From Bacteriovoracaceae bacterium (GTDB lineage: Bacteria > Bdellovibrionota > Bacteriovoracia > Bacteriovoracales > Bacteriovoracaceae), in the NCBI GenBank assembly GCA_018649885.1, contig JABIHA010000082.1, forward strand, positions 1 through 32,791: a stretch of 32,791 nt of DNA. The letters run 5' to 3'. Shown one piece after another: positions 8,107 to 15,674 of the stretch. Under the pieces are notes generated by a model, which worked only from the letters and a program-made list of their open reading frames with translations, had not been told where the DNA came from and searched no databases. Within the stretch, counting starts at the first letter, position 1. Every line of letters begins with the position of its first letter. The translations under genes and the position numbers were made by a program.

Positions 8107-8715
8107 ATGGTAAGAAAAAAGATAGTGCTTTTACTTTTGAATCTATTGGTAGCTACATCTATATGCAAAGCAGAGAGTAGAGATAAGTGGCAAAAACCTG
8201 AATTGCTTTTTAAATCTTTAGAATTTAATTCTAAAGAAGATGTTTTTTGCGAAATTGGATCAGGGGATGGTTACTTTAGCATCAAAGCTCTGGCCCATGC
8301 TAAAAAGGTAATTGCCTCAGATGTTGACCTAAAAGTTCTTGAAAAATTAAAAGAAAAGATTAAAACAAAGAACTTTCGTAATATTGAAGTCGTAAAGTCT
8401 ACTTACACTGATCCATTATTCAACTCTACAAAATGTGACATTATATTTATGGGGATGGTCTATCATCACATAGAGAATCGCGTAAGCTATTTAAAAAACC
8501 TTAAAAAGTACTTAAAGAAAAATGGTCGAATAGTAAATCTGGATAACGTTATTGATGTAAAAAAATATGAAGGAACTGGAAAAAGGATACCAGCAAAAGA
8601 GTGTAGATTTTCCAAAGAAAAGTTTCTTGAAGAAGCTACTCAAGCAGGGTACCGAGTCTACAAAAAACATGATCTGTTGCGAATGCAGTATTTTGTTGAG
8701 TTAAAGTCTATATGA
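8107..8715 (+). CDS. Class I SAM methyltransferase-like protein with export signal
   Basis: A 202-residue protein with a Rossmann methyltransferase core: motif I is EIGSGDGYFS (about residues 49-58), an acidic strand end is VIASDVD, and CDIIFMGMVYHHI matches motif IV. The N-terminus (MVRKKIVLLLLNLLVATSICKAES) has charge, hydrophobic core and a possible cleavage site near Cys20-Lys-Ala, so it looks exported or membrane-anchored. That is odd, because SAM is not normally available outside the cytoplasm. The substrate is unknown. The ribosome site is poor (TTTATAT before ATG), so an internal start is possible, though none gives a clear improvement. It lies 98 bp after the cytochrome gene on the same strand. 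Confidence 0.75.
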   Translation: MVRKKIVLLLLNLLVATSICKAESRDKWQKPELLFKSLEFNSKEDVFCEIGSGDGYFSIKALAHAKKVIASDVDLKVLEKLKEKIKTKNFRNIEVVKSTYTDPLFNSTKCDIIFMGMVYHHIENRVSYLKNLKKYLKKNGRIVNLDNVIDVKKYEGTGKRIPAKECRFSKEKFLEEATQAGYRVYKKHDLLRMQYFVELKSI

Positions 8716-9019
8716 AGATACTACTTTCAAATAATCTCTAGAACTAAAGTTCACCTAAATAAGTTTTAGCATAGCTTGGCGATTATAAGAAATAAGTTTT
8801 TAAAATCTCGACAGAACTACAACTTTTGAAATAATTCCAAAAAAATAAAAAAATTAGATTTTTTCTGAAAAAGCGGCTACTTTCATACCGTGATTTGTCT
8901 TTTTTGATAAAAAATGTGTAGACTTGGATTTTCTACCCCTAAACGGGTAGAGGACATTTTCCATACTCGCATAATTATGGCAATGTTTAGATCTTACATA
9001 GTGTGATAGGGCTTTTTAT
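8716..9019. other. 304-bp intergenic region, AT-rich, one short hairpin
   Basis: No coding frame is convincing here. It holds A/T tracts and a seven-base-pair inverted repeat, TCTACCC / GGGTAGA (8932-8938 and 8945-8951, six-base loop), without a T-run, so it is more like an operator or leader hairpin than a terminator. The promoter of the kinase gene at 9020 is presumably here, but I cannot place it with confidence. Confidence 0.5.
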
Positions 9020-9907
9020 TTGCAAACAATTCTAACAAAACCAAGTATTGATTTAATCAATGATAGCGTCAAGGAGAAAGCCGAGAGCTATCTTGGAAAA
9101 ATCTATGGAGAAGAGCTTCTCTCTGGAATGGGAGCTGGTAGGGCATTCAAGGTTAACATTGGAGAGAAGCCAATTGTCATAAAGCATTCTCCTGATAAGA
9201 CTGAGAGACTTTTTTATGAAAATTTATCTCAAACTGTAAATGCTGCAGGCATTAAAACTCCTAAACTCATAGGCTCTGGAAATGCTGATAAACTTAGTTG
9301 GATTGCGATAGAATACATACCTCAAATGCTTCAGCCTGCAAGATGGAGAGATGATGAGGAAGTAATTAAAAAATTAGCGAGACTACATACGATAAAAATA
9401 GATGAATCATTTCTCTCAGCAAATTCAGGCAAACATAACTGGAGTGAGTCTAGGAATGATATTGCAATTCAATTATGGCCTGACAAAGACAGATCTTGGA
9501 TATTAAAACTTCTAGAAAACATTCGAGACGAGTATTTGCAAAATTTCGAAAAAAATCATTTTGTTTCTGGCGATCCTAATGGAAAAAACTGGGGATTAGA
9601 TAAGAGTGGAGAGCTTGTTCTTTTCGATTGGGAGAGAGTTGGATATAGTGACCCCGCAACAGACTTAATGGCCGTGGCATTCGGACAGCCTGATCAGAAA
9701 ATTTTTGATAATATAGCAAAATTATATTTAAAGCATTCGAGCTGTCTACTTTCTATCAAGGAACTTTCCAGAAAAATCCAAGTTGGTAGAGCACACATTA
9801 TTATCTCGATAGTTAAAGACTATTTTCAAAATGAAAATTATCTTGATAAAGATGTCGTTAAATATCTTCAAAAAGAGTTTCCAAAGTGGCTTAAAGAAAC
9901 ATTTTAA
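9020..9907 (+). CDS. Aminoglycoside-phosphotransferase-like kinase
   Basis: This 295-residue protein has the APH/choline-kinase fold order: an N-lobe with Lys55 (VIKHS) and a likely paired Glu67, a hinge around IAIEYIP, then a catalytic loop FVSGDPNGKNWG (Asp185, Asn190) and the metal motif LFDWERVGYSDPATDL (Asp203). The usual His before Gly-Asp is replaced (SGD rather than HGD). Such kinases act on small molecules such as sugars, amino alcohols or antibiotics; there is no basis for calling resistance. The TTG start at 9020 is the only one before the upstream in-frame stop at 8999; AGGG lies about nine bases before it. It appears monocistronic. Confidence 0.75.
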   Translation: MQTILTKPSIDLINDSVKEKAESYLGKIYGEELLSGMGAGRAFKVNIGEKPIVIKHSPDKTERLFYENLSQTVNAAGIKTPKLIGSGNADKLSWIAIEYIPQMLQPARWRDDEEVIKKLARLHTIKIDESFLSANSGKHNWSESRNDIAIQLWPDKDRSWILKLLENIRDEYLQNFEKNHFVSGDPNGKNWGLDKSGELVLFDWERVGYSDPATDLMAVAFGQPDQKIFDNIAKLYLKHSSCLLSIKELSRKIQVGRAHIIISIVKDYFQNENYLDKDVVKYLQKEFPKWLKETF

Positions 9908-9976
9908 TTCTTTTAAAAGAACTAGCTTTAAGTAACTGATCAAATTAAAACCTCAGTATGTAGGTATTAGCATTTT

Positions 9977-11341
9977 TTAATAGGTAATATTTTCGTCTGG
10001 GAATTTTTTCTTGGCATCGTCGAGGACTCTTTGAATTTGGTTTTCTCCGAGCTTCATTTTTCCTGCAACCTCTAGAAAAATGCGATGGCAGCGGCTACCA
10101 TTGGTTTGCGCATTAATAATATTTTGCCCAATTTTCAAAATATTATCATAGTCTTCGCTATGATAATAAATCTCCATTTGAATTTGTAAGAAAACTGATT
10201 TTGGCATTTTTATTCCAGAGTTTTTTTCCAAAATGGTGATGGCCTTTTTTTGATGGCCATTGGACGCTAAAACAATACATCCCTCTTCGAGAATCTGAGG
10301 TCTATCTGGAGCCAAAGCAAAGCAATTTCTGATAGATTTTAATGCTGGTTTTTCACAACCCCCTTCAAATAAGTACTTCGCACATATGATAAGTCCAGCT
10401 GCTAAGATATTGTTATTTTCTTGAGAGACGGATCTAAGGGTTGGTATTATTTCAGTTAGTTCTTCGATGTCATCTTGTTTATGGTTGGCCAGTGCAAGCA
10501 AGATTGTCTGCCTTACAAATTTAGGTCTTATGGGAAAAGTATCAATAAACTTTTTGTTGATTTCATAGGATTCTTTGAACTTCTTTTGATCCATCAAAAG
10601 TTTTGAATACGCTGCTAAACACATGTAATTTTCATCAGAGTGTTTGTAAGAGTCAGCGAAGTATTCTAGTGCTTTGTCGACATCACCTTTTTTTAGCGAG
10701 ATTTTTCCAAGAAAATATAATGCCATGGATTGGAGCTCGTCCATTTGGCATGCGCTTTCAAAAAGATTGTAGGCTTCAATATAATCTTCCAAGATAAATT
10801 TTTCTCTGGCTGCATTAAAAATTCGGTCTGGCTTTGAAGGTGAAGACTTTGCTTCTAATCTTTCAATAATTGTATTATTCAATGTTTGAGAGGTGAACGG
10901 TATGACGATGAATCCATCAATGAAATAATCTAGTTGCACAAGAGCTGCAGATAAACTTCCATCTTCCGATAAGAGAAAAAATGAAGCTTCAAGTCGATCA
11001 GATTTTAGCTTTTCATGAATTGTTAAAATTTCTTCAAAAGTTTGTCCATCGATATCATTACTGACAATCAAAATATCCGGAGCCTCTTTTTCTAACTCTT
11101 CTTTTAAATCTTGGTAGGACCCCGAACAAATTGATGTCATTTGAGTTGGTATCCCTAGCTCACTTAATGCTCTTGCTGCTGCTACTCTTACAGTACTATT
11201 TTTATGATAGACTAGAGCTCTTTTTGCCTTCATTTTCTCTAGCATTTTTTTTGATGGTGTTAATATTTTAAATATATTTTCATCAGTACCTTCACTTTGG
11301 GTTTTACTTTCAATTTGTTGAAGTTTTTTATTTTTACTCAT
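9977..11341 (-). CDS. Pseudo-receiver domain protein with C-terminal TPR repeats
   Basis: The 454-residue protein has a receiver-like alpha/beta domain (about residues 40-163) followed by TPR-like helical repeats to the end. The receiver lacks the phosphorylation residues: the phospho-Asp position in PDILIVSND reads Ser94, and the conserved Lys before Pro is Ile in FIVIPFT. It probably acts as a protein-interaction module rather than a phosphorylated switch. Its ATG overlaps the stop of the preceding gene as ATGA, indicating translational coupling. Partner and process are unknown. Confidence 0.75.
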   Translation of the reverse strand: MSKNKKLQQIESKTQSEGTDENIFKILTPSKKMLEKMKAKRALVYHKNSTVRVAAARALSELGIPTQMTSICSGSYQDLKEELEKEAPDILIVSNDIDGQTFEEILTIHEKLKSDRLEASFFLLSEDGSLSAALVQLDYFIDGFIVIPFTSQTLNNTIIERLEAKSSPSKPDRIFNAAREKFILEDYIEAYNLFESACQMDELQSMALYFLGKISLKKGDVDKALEYFADSYKHSDENYMCLAAYSKLLMDQKKFKESYEINKKFIDTFPIRPKFVRQTILLALANHKQDDIEELTEIIPTLRSVSQENNNILAAGLIICAKYLFEGGCEKPALKSIRNCFALAPDRPQILEEGCIVLASNGHQKKAITILEKNSGIKMPKSVFLQIQMEIYYHSEDYDNILKIGQNIINAQTNGSRCHRIFLEVAGKMKLGENQIQRVLDDAKKKFPDENITY

Positions 11342-11368
11342 AATTTCACTTTCAATTTGTTGAAGTTT
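11306..11368. repeat. 21-bp direct repeat across a gene junction
   Basis: An identical 21-bp sequence, beginning ACTTTCAATTTG and ending GAAGTTT, occurs at 11306-11326 and 11348-11368, 42 bp apart. One copy encodes the start region of the TPR protein and the other the C-terminus of the upstream gene, in different frames. Confidence 0.9.
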
Positions 11369-11745
11369 GTTTGTTTTGAAATATAAGATTCAACAAGAGT
11401 CTCCCAATTTTGGACATCGTATTGGGTGTAATCTATTTCGACTGTAATCGTTTCTGCCGCGTCTTCATTGGGGGTGATGATTTTTATTCTACCCATGATC
11501 TCAAGGCCACCCTTGATTTTGCCAGGTAATGGAAATTGCTTAATCGCTTCTTTAAAAGGTAGCTTTATAAAACATAGAGTTACATTATGACTGACAACGC
11601 ATGAGTTCTTGGGGACGATAATTACAACGCCCTCTTTTTTTAATTCTACAAGTTGAACATCCTGTCTGCTTATCAGAAAGGTTCCCGATGAGTCGTTTCG
11701 TAATAACACAAAATGTCTGAGGTCACTCATTTTTTCGAATTTCAT
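11338..11745 (-). CDS. Small beta-rich protein of unknown function (PilZ-like at best)
   Basis: A 135-residue protein that I do not recognise. It is predicted cytoplasmic and beta-rich, with strands such as HFVLLRND, VVIIVP and VTLCFIKLP. A PilZ-like fold is possible, but the c-di-GMP motif RxxxR is not evident. I chose the ATG at 11745 (MKFEKM), which has AAGG six bases upstream, over the TTG at 11760. The stop overlaps the start of the pseudo-receiver/TPR gene, so the two products probably work together. Confidence 0.65.
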   Translation of the reverse strand: MKFEKMSDLRHFVLLRNDSSGTFLISRQDVQLVELKKEGVVIIVPKNSCVVSHNVTLCFIKLPFKEAIKQFPLPGKIKGGLEIMGRIKIITPNEDAAETITVEIDYTQYDVQNWETLVESYISKQTNFNKLKVKL

Positions 11746-11760
11746 TCTCGGCCTTGGCAA

Positions 11761-12112
11761 ATATTTAAAAAAATTTATGCAAGTGGATGTGATGTCTCTG
11801 TGCGTTGTAAAACTTTATGTGTGTGAATCTATAAATATACCGGAGTATGGGGTTTGAAGCTAATTTTTGAGATAGGGAAAATTGTTATTTTTTCTTGTTT
11901 TGGGGAAGCTCCCTGCGTTAAGGCTCTCTGCGTTAAGATATACTGTTGGGCTTGGGGCTTGGTTTTTGGCACTAAGGGGTACTAATGTGGTCGGTCGAAC
12001 ATCTGGGTGGGTTTAGGGTTTTTTCGGATTCTGGGTTTAGAGTAGTTAATTGTTTTACAGCTTGTTTCACGGTGGACTGGGGAGTCCACCTCAGTCACAT
12101 ACCTCTATGCTT
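11761..12112. other. Non-coding region with a hairpin and a short direct repeat
   Basis: No gene is supported. CTGCGTTAAG occurs twice (11913-11922 and 11928-11937). GGTGGACT-GGGG-AGTCCACC (12071-12090) forms a perfect eight-base-pair hairpin without a following T-run on either strand; it may be a transcript-end or regulatory structure downstream of the tRNA repeat array. The local G/T-rich composition on the plus strand differs from the coding regions. Confidence 0.5.
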
Positions 12113-12136
12113 CAAAAATGCTCATCCGCATTTTTG
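12113..12136 (-). terminator. Probable weak terminator for the tRNA-Gly transcript
   Basis: CAAAAATGC and its exact complement flank a six-base loop (12113-12121 and 12128-12136). Read on the minus strand, the descending arm ends in TTTTT. It is the first terminator-like structure downstream of the tRNA and its repeats, though GC content in the stem is low. Confidence 0.5.
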
Positions 12137-12153
12137 CCGCAAAAGGTGATCTC

Positions 12154-12348
12154 GCAGCAAGCGAAATACAGTTATGGAGCGGGCCAATGGAGCCGGAGGC
12201 GACCAATAAAACAACCTTCGCCAGCCATTGATTGAGCAGCAAGCGAAATACAGTTATGGAGCGGGCCAATGGAGCCGGAGGCGACCAATAAAACAACCTT
12301 CGCCAGCCATTGATTGAGCAGCAAGCGAAATACAGTTATGGAGCGGGC
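12154..12348 (-). repeat. 82-bp tRNA-linked tandem repeat (2.4 copies)
   Basis: Two identical 82-bp units (12154-12235, 12236-12317) and a 31-bp partial third (12318-12348) run in tandem; the partial copy enters the tRNA-Gly gene. Read from the tRNA (minus strand), each unit repeats the last ten tRNA bases, GCCCGCTCCA, plus 21 bp of 3' flank, followed by a 51-bp spacer. The spacer can fold into a hairpin with CAATGG/CCATTG as outer stem and GGCGA/TCGCC as inner stem. The unit is not a multiple of three and coding is unlikely. The layout matches the tRNA-linked repeats known after tyrT in Escherichia coli. Confidence 0.92.
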
Positions 12349-12413
12349 GAAGAGACTCGAACTCTCAACATCCACCATGGCAAGGTGGCACTCTACCATT
12401 GAGCTACGCCCGC
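12339..12413 (-). tRNA. tRNA-Gly (GCC)
   Basis: A complete cloverleaf of 75 nt including encoded CCA. The acceptor arms GCGGGCG and CGCCCGC pair fully, the anticodon stem CCACC/GGTGG encloses TTGCCAT with anticodon GCC, and the T-loop is TTCGAGT with stem GAGAG/CTCTT. The discriminator is T. A good promoter lies immediately upstream and repeats of its 3' end lie downstream. Confidence 0.96.
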
Positions 12414-12430
12414 GTTTTCATAGGTTTTGG

Positions 12431-12460
12431 AGAATAAAACCTTGGCCTACACTCTGTCAA
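12431..12460 (-). promoter_or_regulatory. Sigma-70 promoter of tRNA-Gly
   Basis: On the minus strand a consensus TTGACA (12460-12455) and TATTCT (12436-12431) are separated by 18 bp. Transcription would begin about ten bases before the mature tRNA 5' end. Confidence 0.75.
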
Positions 12461-12496
12461 CGTGTCATCTTCATAATAAATGAAAGAAGTTTTTTA

Positions 12497-13381
12497 ATGG
12501 GTATTATCTCAATGCGAAAGAGTATAGCATTATCTGCGCTTTTAATTTTGGTGGCTGCATGTTCCACCACTAAAGATGACTCAAGGCCTGTGGTTAAATA
12601 CACCAGCAGCTCAAAAGAGTTTTCTAAAGCTCAGACGCCAGCCGAGTTGTATCCCCTATATCATCAGGCCATGAAAAGGCTTGCTAGAAGAAAACTATCA
12701 AAAGATAAAAAAGCATACTTTTCACTTCGAGAGATTGTTAGTTTCTATTTAAAGTCTACTATTTGGGGAAGTGTGGAAGAGGATAGGTATATATCTCTTC
12801 AAAAAGTTGATTACCGTCCCATCTTTTTGATTATTTTCCCGACTGAGCATCCCTATGTGGCCTCACCTGCTCCATTTATTACAACTGATTACTCTTCTGG
12901 ACAGCCAATCATTCACCTTAAGCCCTTTTCTGTTACTCCCAATTGGGGAGCACTTTTTTTGATTCATGAGCTCTCTCATTTGATGGATAATTTTTTTGAA
13001 AAAGATGGTGGAGAGTTATGGCATCTGGCTGAAATTAGGGCCTACGACTTGTCTATGGAAGTGGCCGAAAAATTTACTAAAGGGGAGTATCGCATACAAC
13101 TTGATGCTTTTTTAAAAAGAGATAAAAGCCTTAGTGCTGAGCAATTTTTTACTCTGATTTTTGAGCGCTTCCCAGACCTAGAAAGAGAGCTTGAGGGAAT
13201 TATTTCTCACCATCACCCCGCAAGTAGGCAAGAGAAGTTTCAGAGGAGGACCTTTTATTTGGCCAGCTATGGTCTTCGTTTTTTAGAAAAAAGTGAGCTT
13301 AAAGGTGAAGAGCTTGGGAAGTGGAAACAAGTATTAATTGAGCTTATTCACGGCGCTGATGAGGCAAAGAGAGTGCACTAG
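12497..13381 (+). CDS. Lipoprotein with HExxH putative zinc-metallopeptidase motif
   Basis: The 294-residue product starts with a lipoprotein signal; the lipobox is LVAAC, with Cys22 as lipid-modified residue. The motif HELSH (157-161) is a gluzincin-type zinc site, and Glu179 in LAEIRAYDL could be the third ligand. The family is not one I can name; peptidase activity is inferred. The start at 12497 is preceded by AAAGAAG; a longer frame back to 12314 would cross the tRNA gene and is rejected. The TAG stop shares the tetranucleotide CTAG with the convergent radical-SAM gene, leaving no room for a terminator. Confidence 0.72.
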   Translation: MGIISMRKSIALSALLILVAACSTTKDDSRPVVKYTSSSKEFSKAQTPAELYPLYHQAMKRLARRKLSKDKKAYFSLREIVSFYLKSTIWGSVEEDRYISLQKVDYRPIFLIIFPTEHPYVASPAPFITTDYSSGQPIIHLKPFSVTPNWGALFLIHELSHLMDNFFEKDGGELWHLAEIRAYDLSMEVAEKFTKGEYRIQLDAFLKRDKSLSAEQFFTLIFERFPDLERELEGIISHHHPASRQEKFQRRTFYLASYGLRFLEKSELKGEELGKWKQVLIELIHGADEAKRVH

Positions 13382-14424
13382 GATTCGGTGTGTGACTCTT
13401 TTGTGCCACTTAGACCCAGCAGCTTTCCACTAAATTCAAAATTCTCTGCATTAAAAATAGGTAGTTTTCCTCTGCCTGAAGGCTGGTCAATAACGTACTG
13501 AGGGATCATCCATCCGCTTAACATACTTCTCAGTTTTAAATAAATTTTTCTTCCCTGTTCAATGGGAAGATAGAAGTGAAGGCCACCGCTTACACGGTCG
13601 GGGTGATGAAGATAATAAGGTTTAATGCGATTCATTGATAATGTTTTAAAAAGAAGTGCAAGATCCTCGGGGTAAGTATTTACTCCATTTAATAGGACTG
13701 TTTGGGAGAGTAGTTCTACCCCCTGCCTATTAAAAGCTCTTAAATTTTCTAAAAGAGTCTGATCAATTTCACTGGCATGATTAATATGGAGAACCAAATT
13801 AATGTGGAAGCGTCCCTGAAATTTTTCTAATACGCTTGCTAGTGAGAGATTTAGTCTCGATGGCAAAATGACCGGTGTTCTGGTGTGAAAGCGAATAAAT
13901 TTAATATTGGGTAGGGTTGCGAACTGTTCTAGATAAAACTGGATTTTGCTGTCTGAAAGAACGAGTGGGTCTCCTCCTGAGAATATAATTTCTTCAACTT
14001 CAACATGCTCTTTTAAGTATTCCAGACATAGCTCAAACTCACTTTTGCTTAAGGACTTTGGTGTATCGATTACATTTCTTCTAAAGCAGTAGCGACAGTG
14101 CACGGGACAGCTGTGTGTTGGTAAAAATAAAACCCTATTGTGATAGCGGTGGATTAAACAATTTGTCTTCTTAAAATCACTATCCCCAATGGGATCCAAA
14201 CTGCCACTTTCTTGAAAGTGCTCACTTTCAATGTCTTGCGGGATGAATTGTTTCCAAAGGGCACTACTTGGGCCCAGGTCTTGTATTTTTTTTGCTAGTG
14301 GTAATGGTATTAGTGCTGAGAAAGAGTTGGGTGCTTTAATCGTGAGATTTGTGCCGAAAAATAGATTGATGTCTGCAATGGATCTAAGAGAATTTCCCAA
14401 TTCTTTTTGCCAACTATGATCCAC
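13378..14424 (-). CDS. epmB: EpmB-like lysine 2,3-aminomutase family radical SAM protein
   Basis: A KamA-family radical SAM enzyme. The 4Fe-4S motif is CPVHCRYC (Cys106, 110, 113), followed by EEIIFSGGDPLVLSD. The 348-residue length and DRVSGGLHF fit EpmB, which makes (R)-beta-lysine for modification of elongation factor P, better than longer catabolic aminomutases. PQYVIDQPSGRGKLPI near the C-terminus supplies the likely PLP lysine. EF-P and EpmA genes are not in the window, so the assignment within the family stays provisional. The GTG start overlaps the preceding small membrane-protein gene by 11 bp, with AAGG just upstream. Confidence 0.78.
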   Translation of the reverse strand: MDHSWQKELGNSLRSIADINLFFGTNLTIKAPNSFSALIPLPLAKKIQDLGPSSALWKQFIPQDIESEHFQESGSLDPIGDSDFKKTNCLIHRYHNRVLFLPTHSCPVHCRYCFRRNVIDTPKSLSKSEFELCLEYLKEHVEVEEIIFSGGDPLVLSDSKIQFYLEQFATLPNIKFIRFHTRTPVILPSRLNLSLASVLEKFQGRFHINLVLHINHASEIDQTLLENLRAFNRQGVELLSQTVLLNGVNTYPEDLALLFKTLSMNRIKPYYLHHPDRVSGGLHFYLPIEQGRKIYLKLRSMLSGWMIPQYVIDQPSGRGKLPIFNAENFEFSGKLLGLSGTKESHTES

Positions 14425-14650
14425 TTAAGCCTTGCTCTTTAATGTGCCTATTTTTAACAATAGTGCTAGTTCCAGCGATCAAAAGACCACCAGTTACACC
14501 AACTCCTACAAAATGAAGTAACAAGCTTTGAGTTTGGAGAGTTCCACCTTCTTGCAGTATAAATAAAAGCCATCTCAGATGGAGAAGGTGAAGAAGTACG
14601 ATAATGAGTTTTTCAATTCTTTTAAACCAAACTGAATGGTAAAAACTCAT
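14414..14650 (-). CDS. Small two-helix membrane protein of unknown function
   Basis: A 78-residue protein with two hydrophobic segments (LIIVLLHLLHLRWLLFIL and LLLHFVGVGVTGGLLIAGT) and a polar basic C-terminus. The ATG at 14650 overlaps the stop of the exonuclease gene as ATGA and has AAAGGGA upstream, so it is translationally coupled. It also overlaps the EpmB-like gene. I know no function. It is too small for a transporter on its own. Confidence 0.68.
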   Translation of the reverse strand: MSFYHSVWFKRIEKLIIVLLHLLHLRWLLFILQEGGTLQTQSLLLHFVGVGVTGGLLIAGTSTIVKNRHIKEQGLSGS

Positions 14651-15585
14651 GTTAATCCCTTTTTCAATTGATGAGCTGACAGCTTTGCTAGCCAAATATC
14701 AATTTGTTCTTCACTAGGCTCTTTAAAATGCCTTATTTTTTTTAATGAGAAGTTTTTATAATGAAAACTTAGAAGGCACAAGGCATTGAGTACAGGGCCT
14801 CCTGGCAGGGGCATGAAGCTTAGTGGGCGAATCGGTCTGTACTGATTTCGAATTGTTCCACCCAAGTATTCAATTTCAACAACTTGCTGAGTTTCAACTT
14901 TTGGTTTGAGGCCTAGTAGTGACTTCGGTATCTCAAATGAGGCATTTTTATGAAAAGATTTAAGATTAAAAATTAAGGCCTTATTTTTCAAAACTTTTTG
15001 TGCAGAGGATCTATCTTGAACATGCAACAGGGATTTTGCAAAAACTCTCATACAGGCCACTGCATCATCCAAGGCCCGGTGATGGGAAAGCAGTGGGATA
15101 TTAAAATGCTTAACTAGAGTTGAGAGCTTATTATTTTCTGGTTTTCCGGCACCTGATAATCCGTGACGCGAGAAGGCAAGAGAGTCTAAAATATTGACCT
15201 TGGGAACGTTGAAATTATTTTTGAGTGCGAAATAGACAATAAAGCCTAAATCAAACTTTGCATTGTGGGCCACCATGTCTGTATCTCCCCAAAATTTTAA
15301 AAACTCAGGAAAAATCTCTTTCAATTTTGGTGCTCCACTAACCATGGAATCTTCTATGCCATGGATTTTAGTGGTGAGTTCTGGAATTGGGATTTCTGGG
15401 TCCACAAGGGATGAATAGCTCGTCAATTTTCCATCTGGACTGAGCTTTACAGCGGCTATTTCGATGATTTTGTCTATCAGCGGGGAAAGTCCTGTCGTCT
15501 CTAAGTCGACGGCAACAAGCCCCTGAGGGAAAAACTGGAGCAGCGTATTAATTTCGCTCTTCTCCATAACTAGCATTTTATCCAT
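14647..15585 (-). CDS. DnaQ-like DEDDh 3'-5' exonuclease
   Basis: The 312-residue protein has an N-terminal DEDDh nuclease domain like the proofreading epsilon subunit of DNA polymerase III: AVDLETTGL (Asp27, Glu29), VAHNAKFDLGF (Asp112) and HHRALDDA (His169, Asp174). Residues 185-312 form an additional C-terminal region without a recognised domain. Several Met codons lie at the start (15585, 15576, 15567); the first has AGG about nine bases upstream. It may be a stand-alone repair exonuclease rather than the true replicative epsilon. It heads a three-gene overlapping operon with the membrane protein and the EpmB-like enzyme. Confidence 0.85.
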   Translation of the reverse strand: MDKMLVMEKSEINTLLQFFPQGLVAVDLETTGLSPLIDKIIEIAAVKLSPDGKLTSYSSLVDPEIPIPELTTKIHGIEDSMVSGAPKLKEIFPEFLKFWGDTDMVAHNAKFDLGFIVYFALKNNFNVPKVNILDSLAFSRHGLSGAGKPENNKLSTLVKHFNIPLLSHHRALDDAVACMRVFAKSLLHVQDRSSAQKVLKNKALIFNLKSFHKNASFEIPKSLLGLKPKVETQQVVEIEYLGGTIRNQYRPIRPLSFMPLPGGPVLNALCLLSFHYKNFSLKKIRHFKEPSEEQIDIWLAKLSAHQLKKGLT

Positions 15586-15674
15586 GGTGGATACCTATCA
15601 CTAACACCTTAACAAAGGAAGGTTTTTAGCATAAGGTACTGAATCTTCTAAGGTGGATATTTCAAGGTGACTTC

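Noticed and set aside
8932..8951. Terminator at the TCTACCC/GGGTAGA hairpin
   Set aside because: The stem is short and no T-run follows on either strand.
9020..9907. Antibiotic resistance gene
   Set aside because: The APH fold is shared by many metabolic kinases and the catalytic loop deviates from the HGD form; nothing shows resistance.
12154..12348. CRISPR array or phage attachment site
   Set aside because: Repeats and spacers are both identical between units, so it is not a CRISPR array; no integrase or element lies next to the tRNA end.
12105..12399. Minus-strand reading frames across the tandem repeat near tRNA-Gly
   Set aside because: They are made of the 82-bp repeat, which is not a multiple of three, and of tRNA sequence; no ribosome site is present.
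12314..12496. Longer N-terminus of the HExxH lipoprotein
   Set aside because: The extension runs antisense through the tRNA gene and its promoter, and a proper lipoprotein signal starts at 12497.
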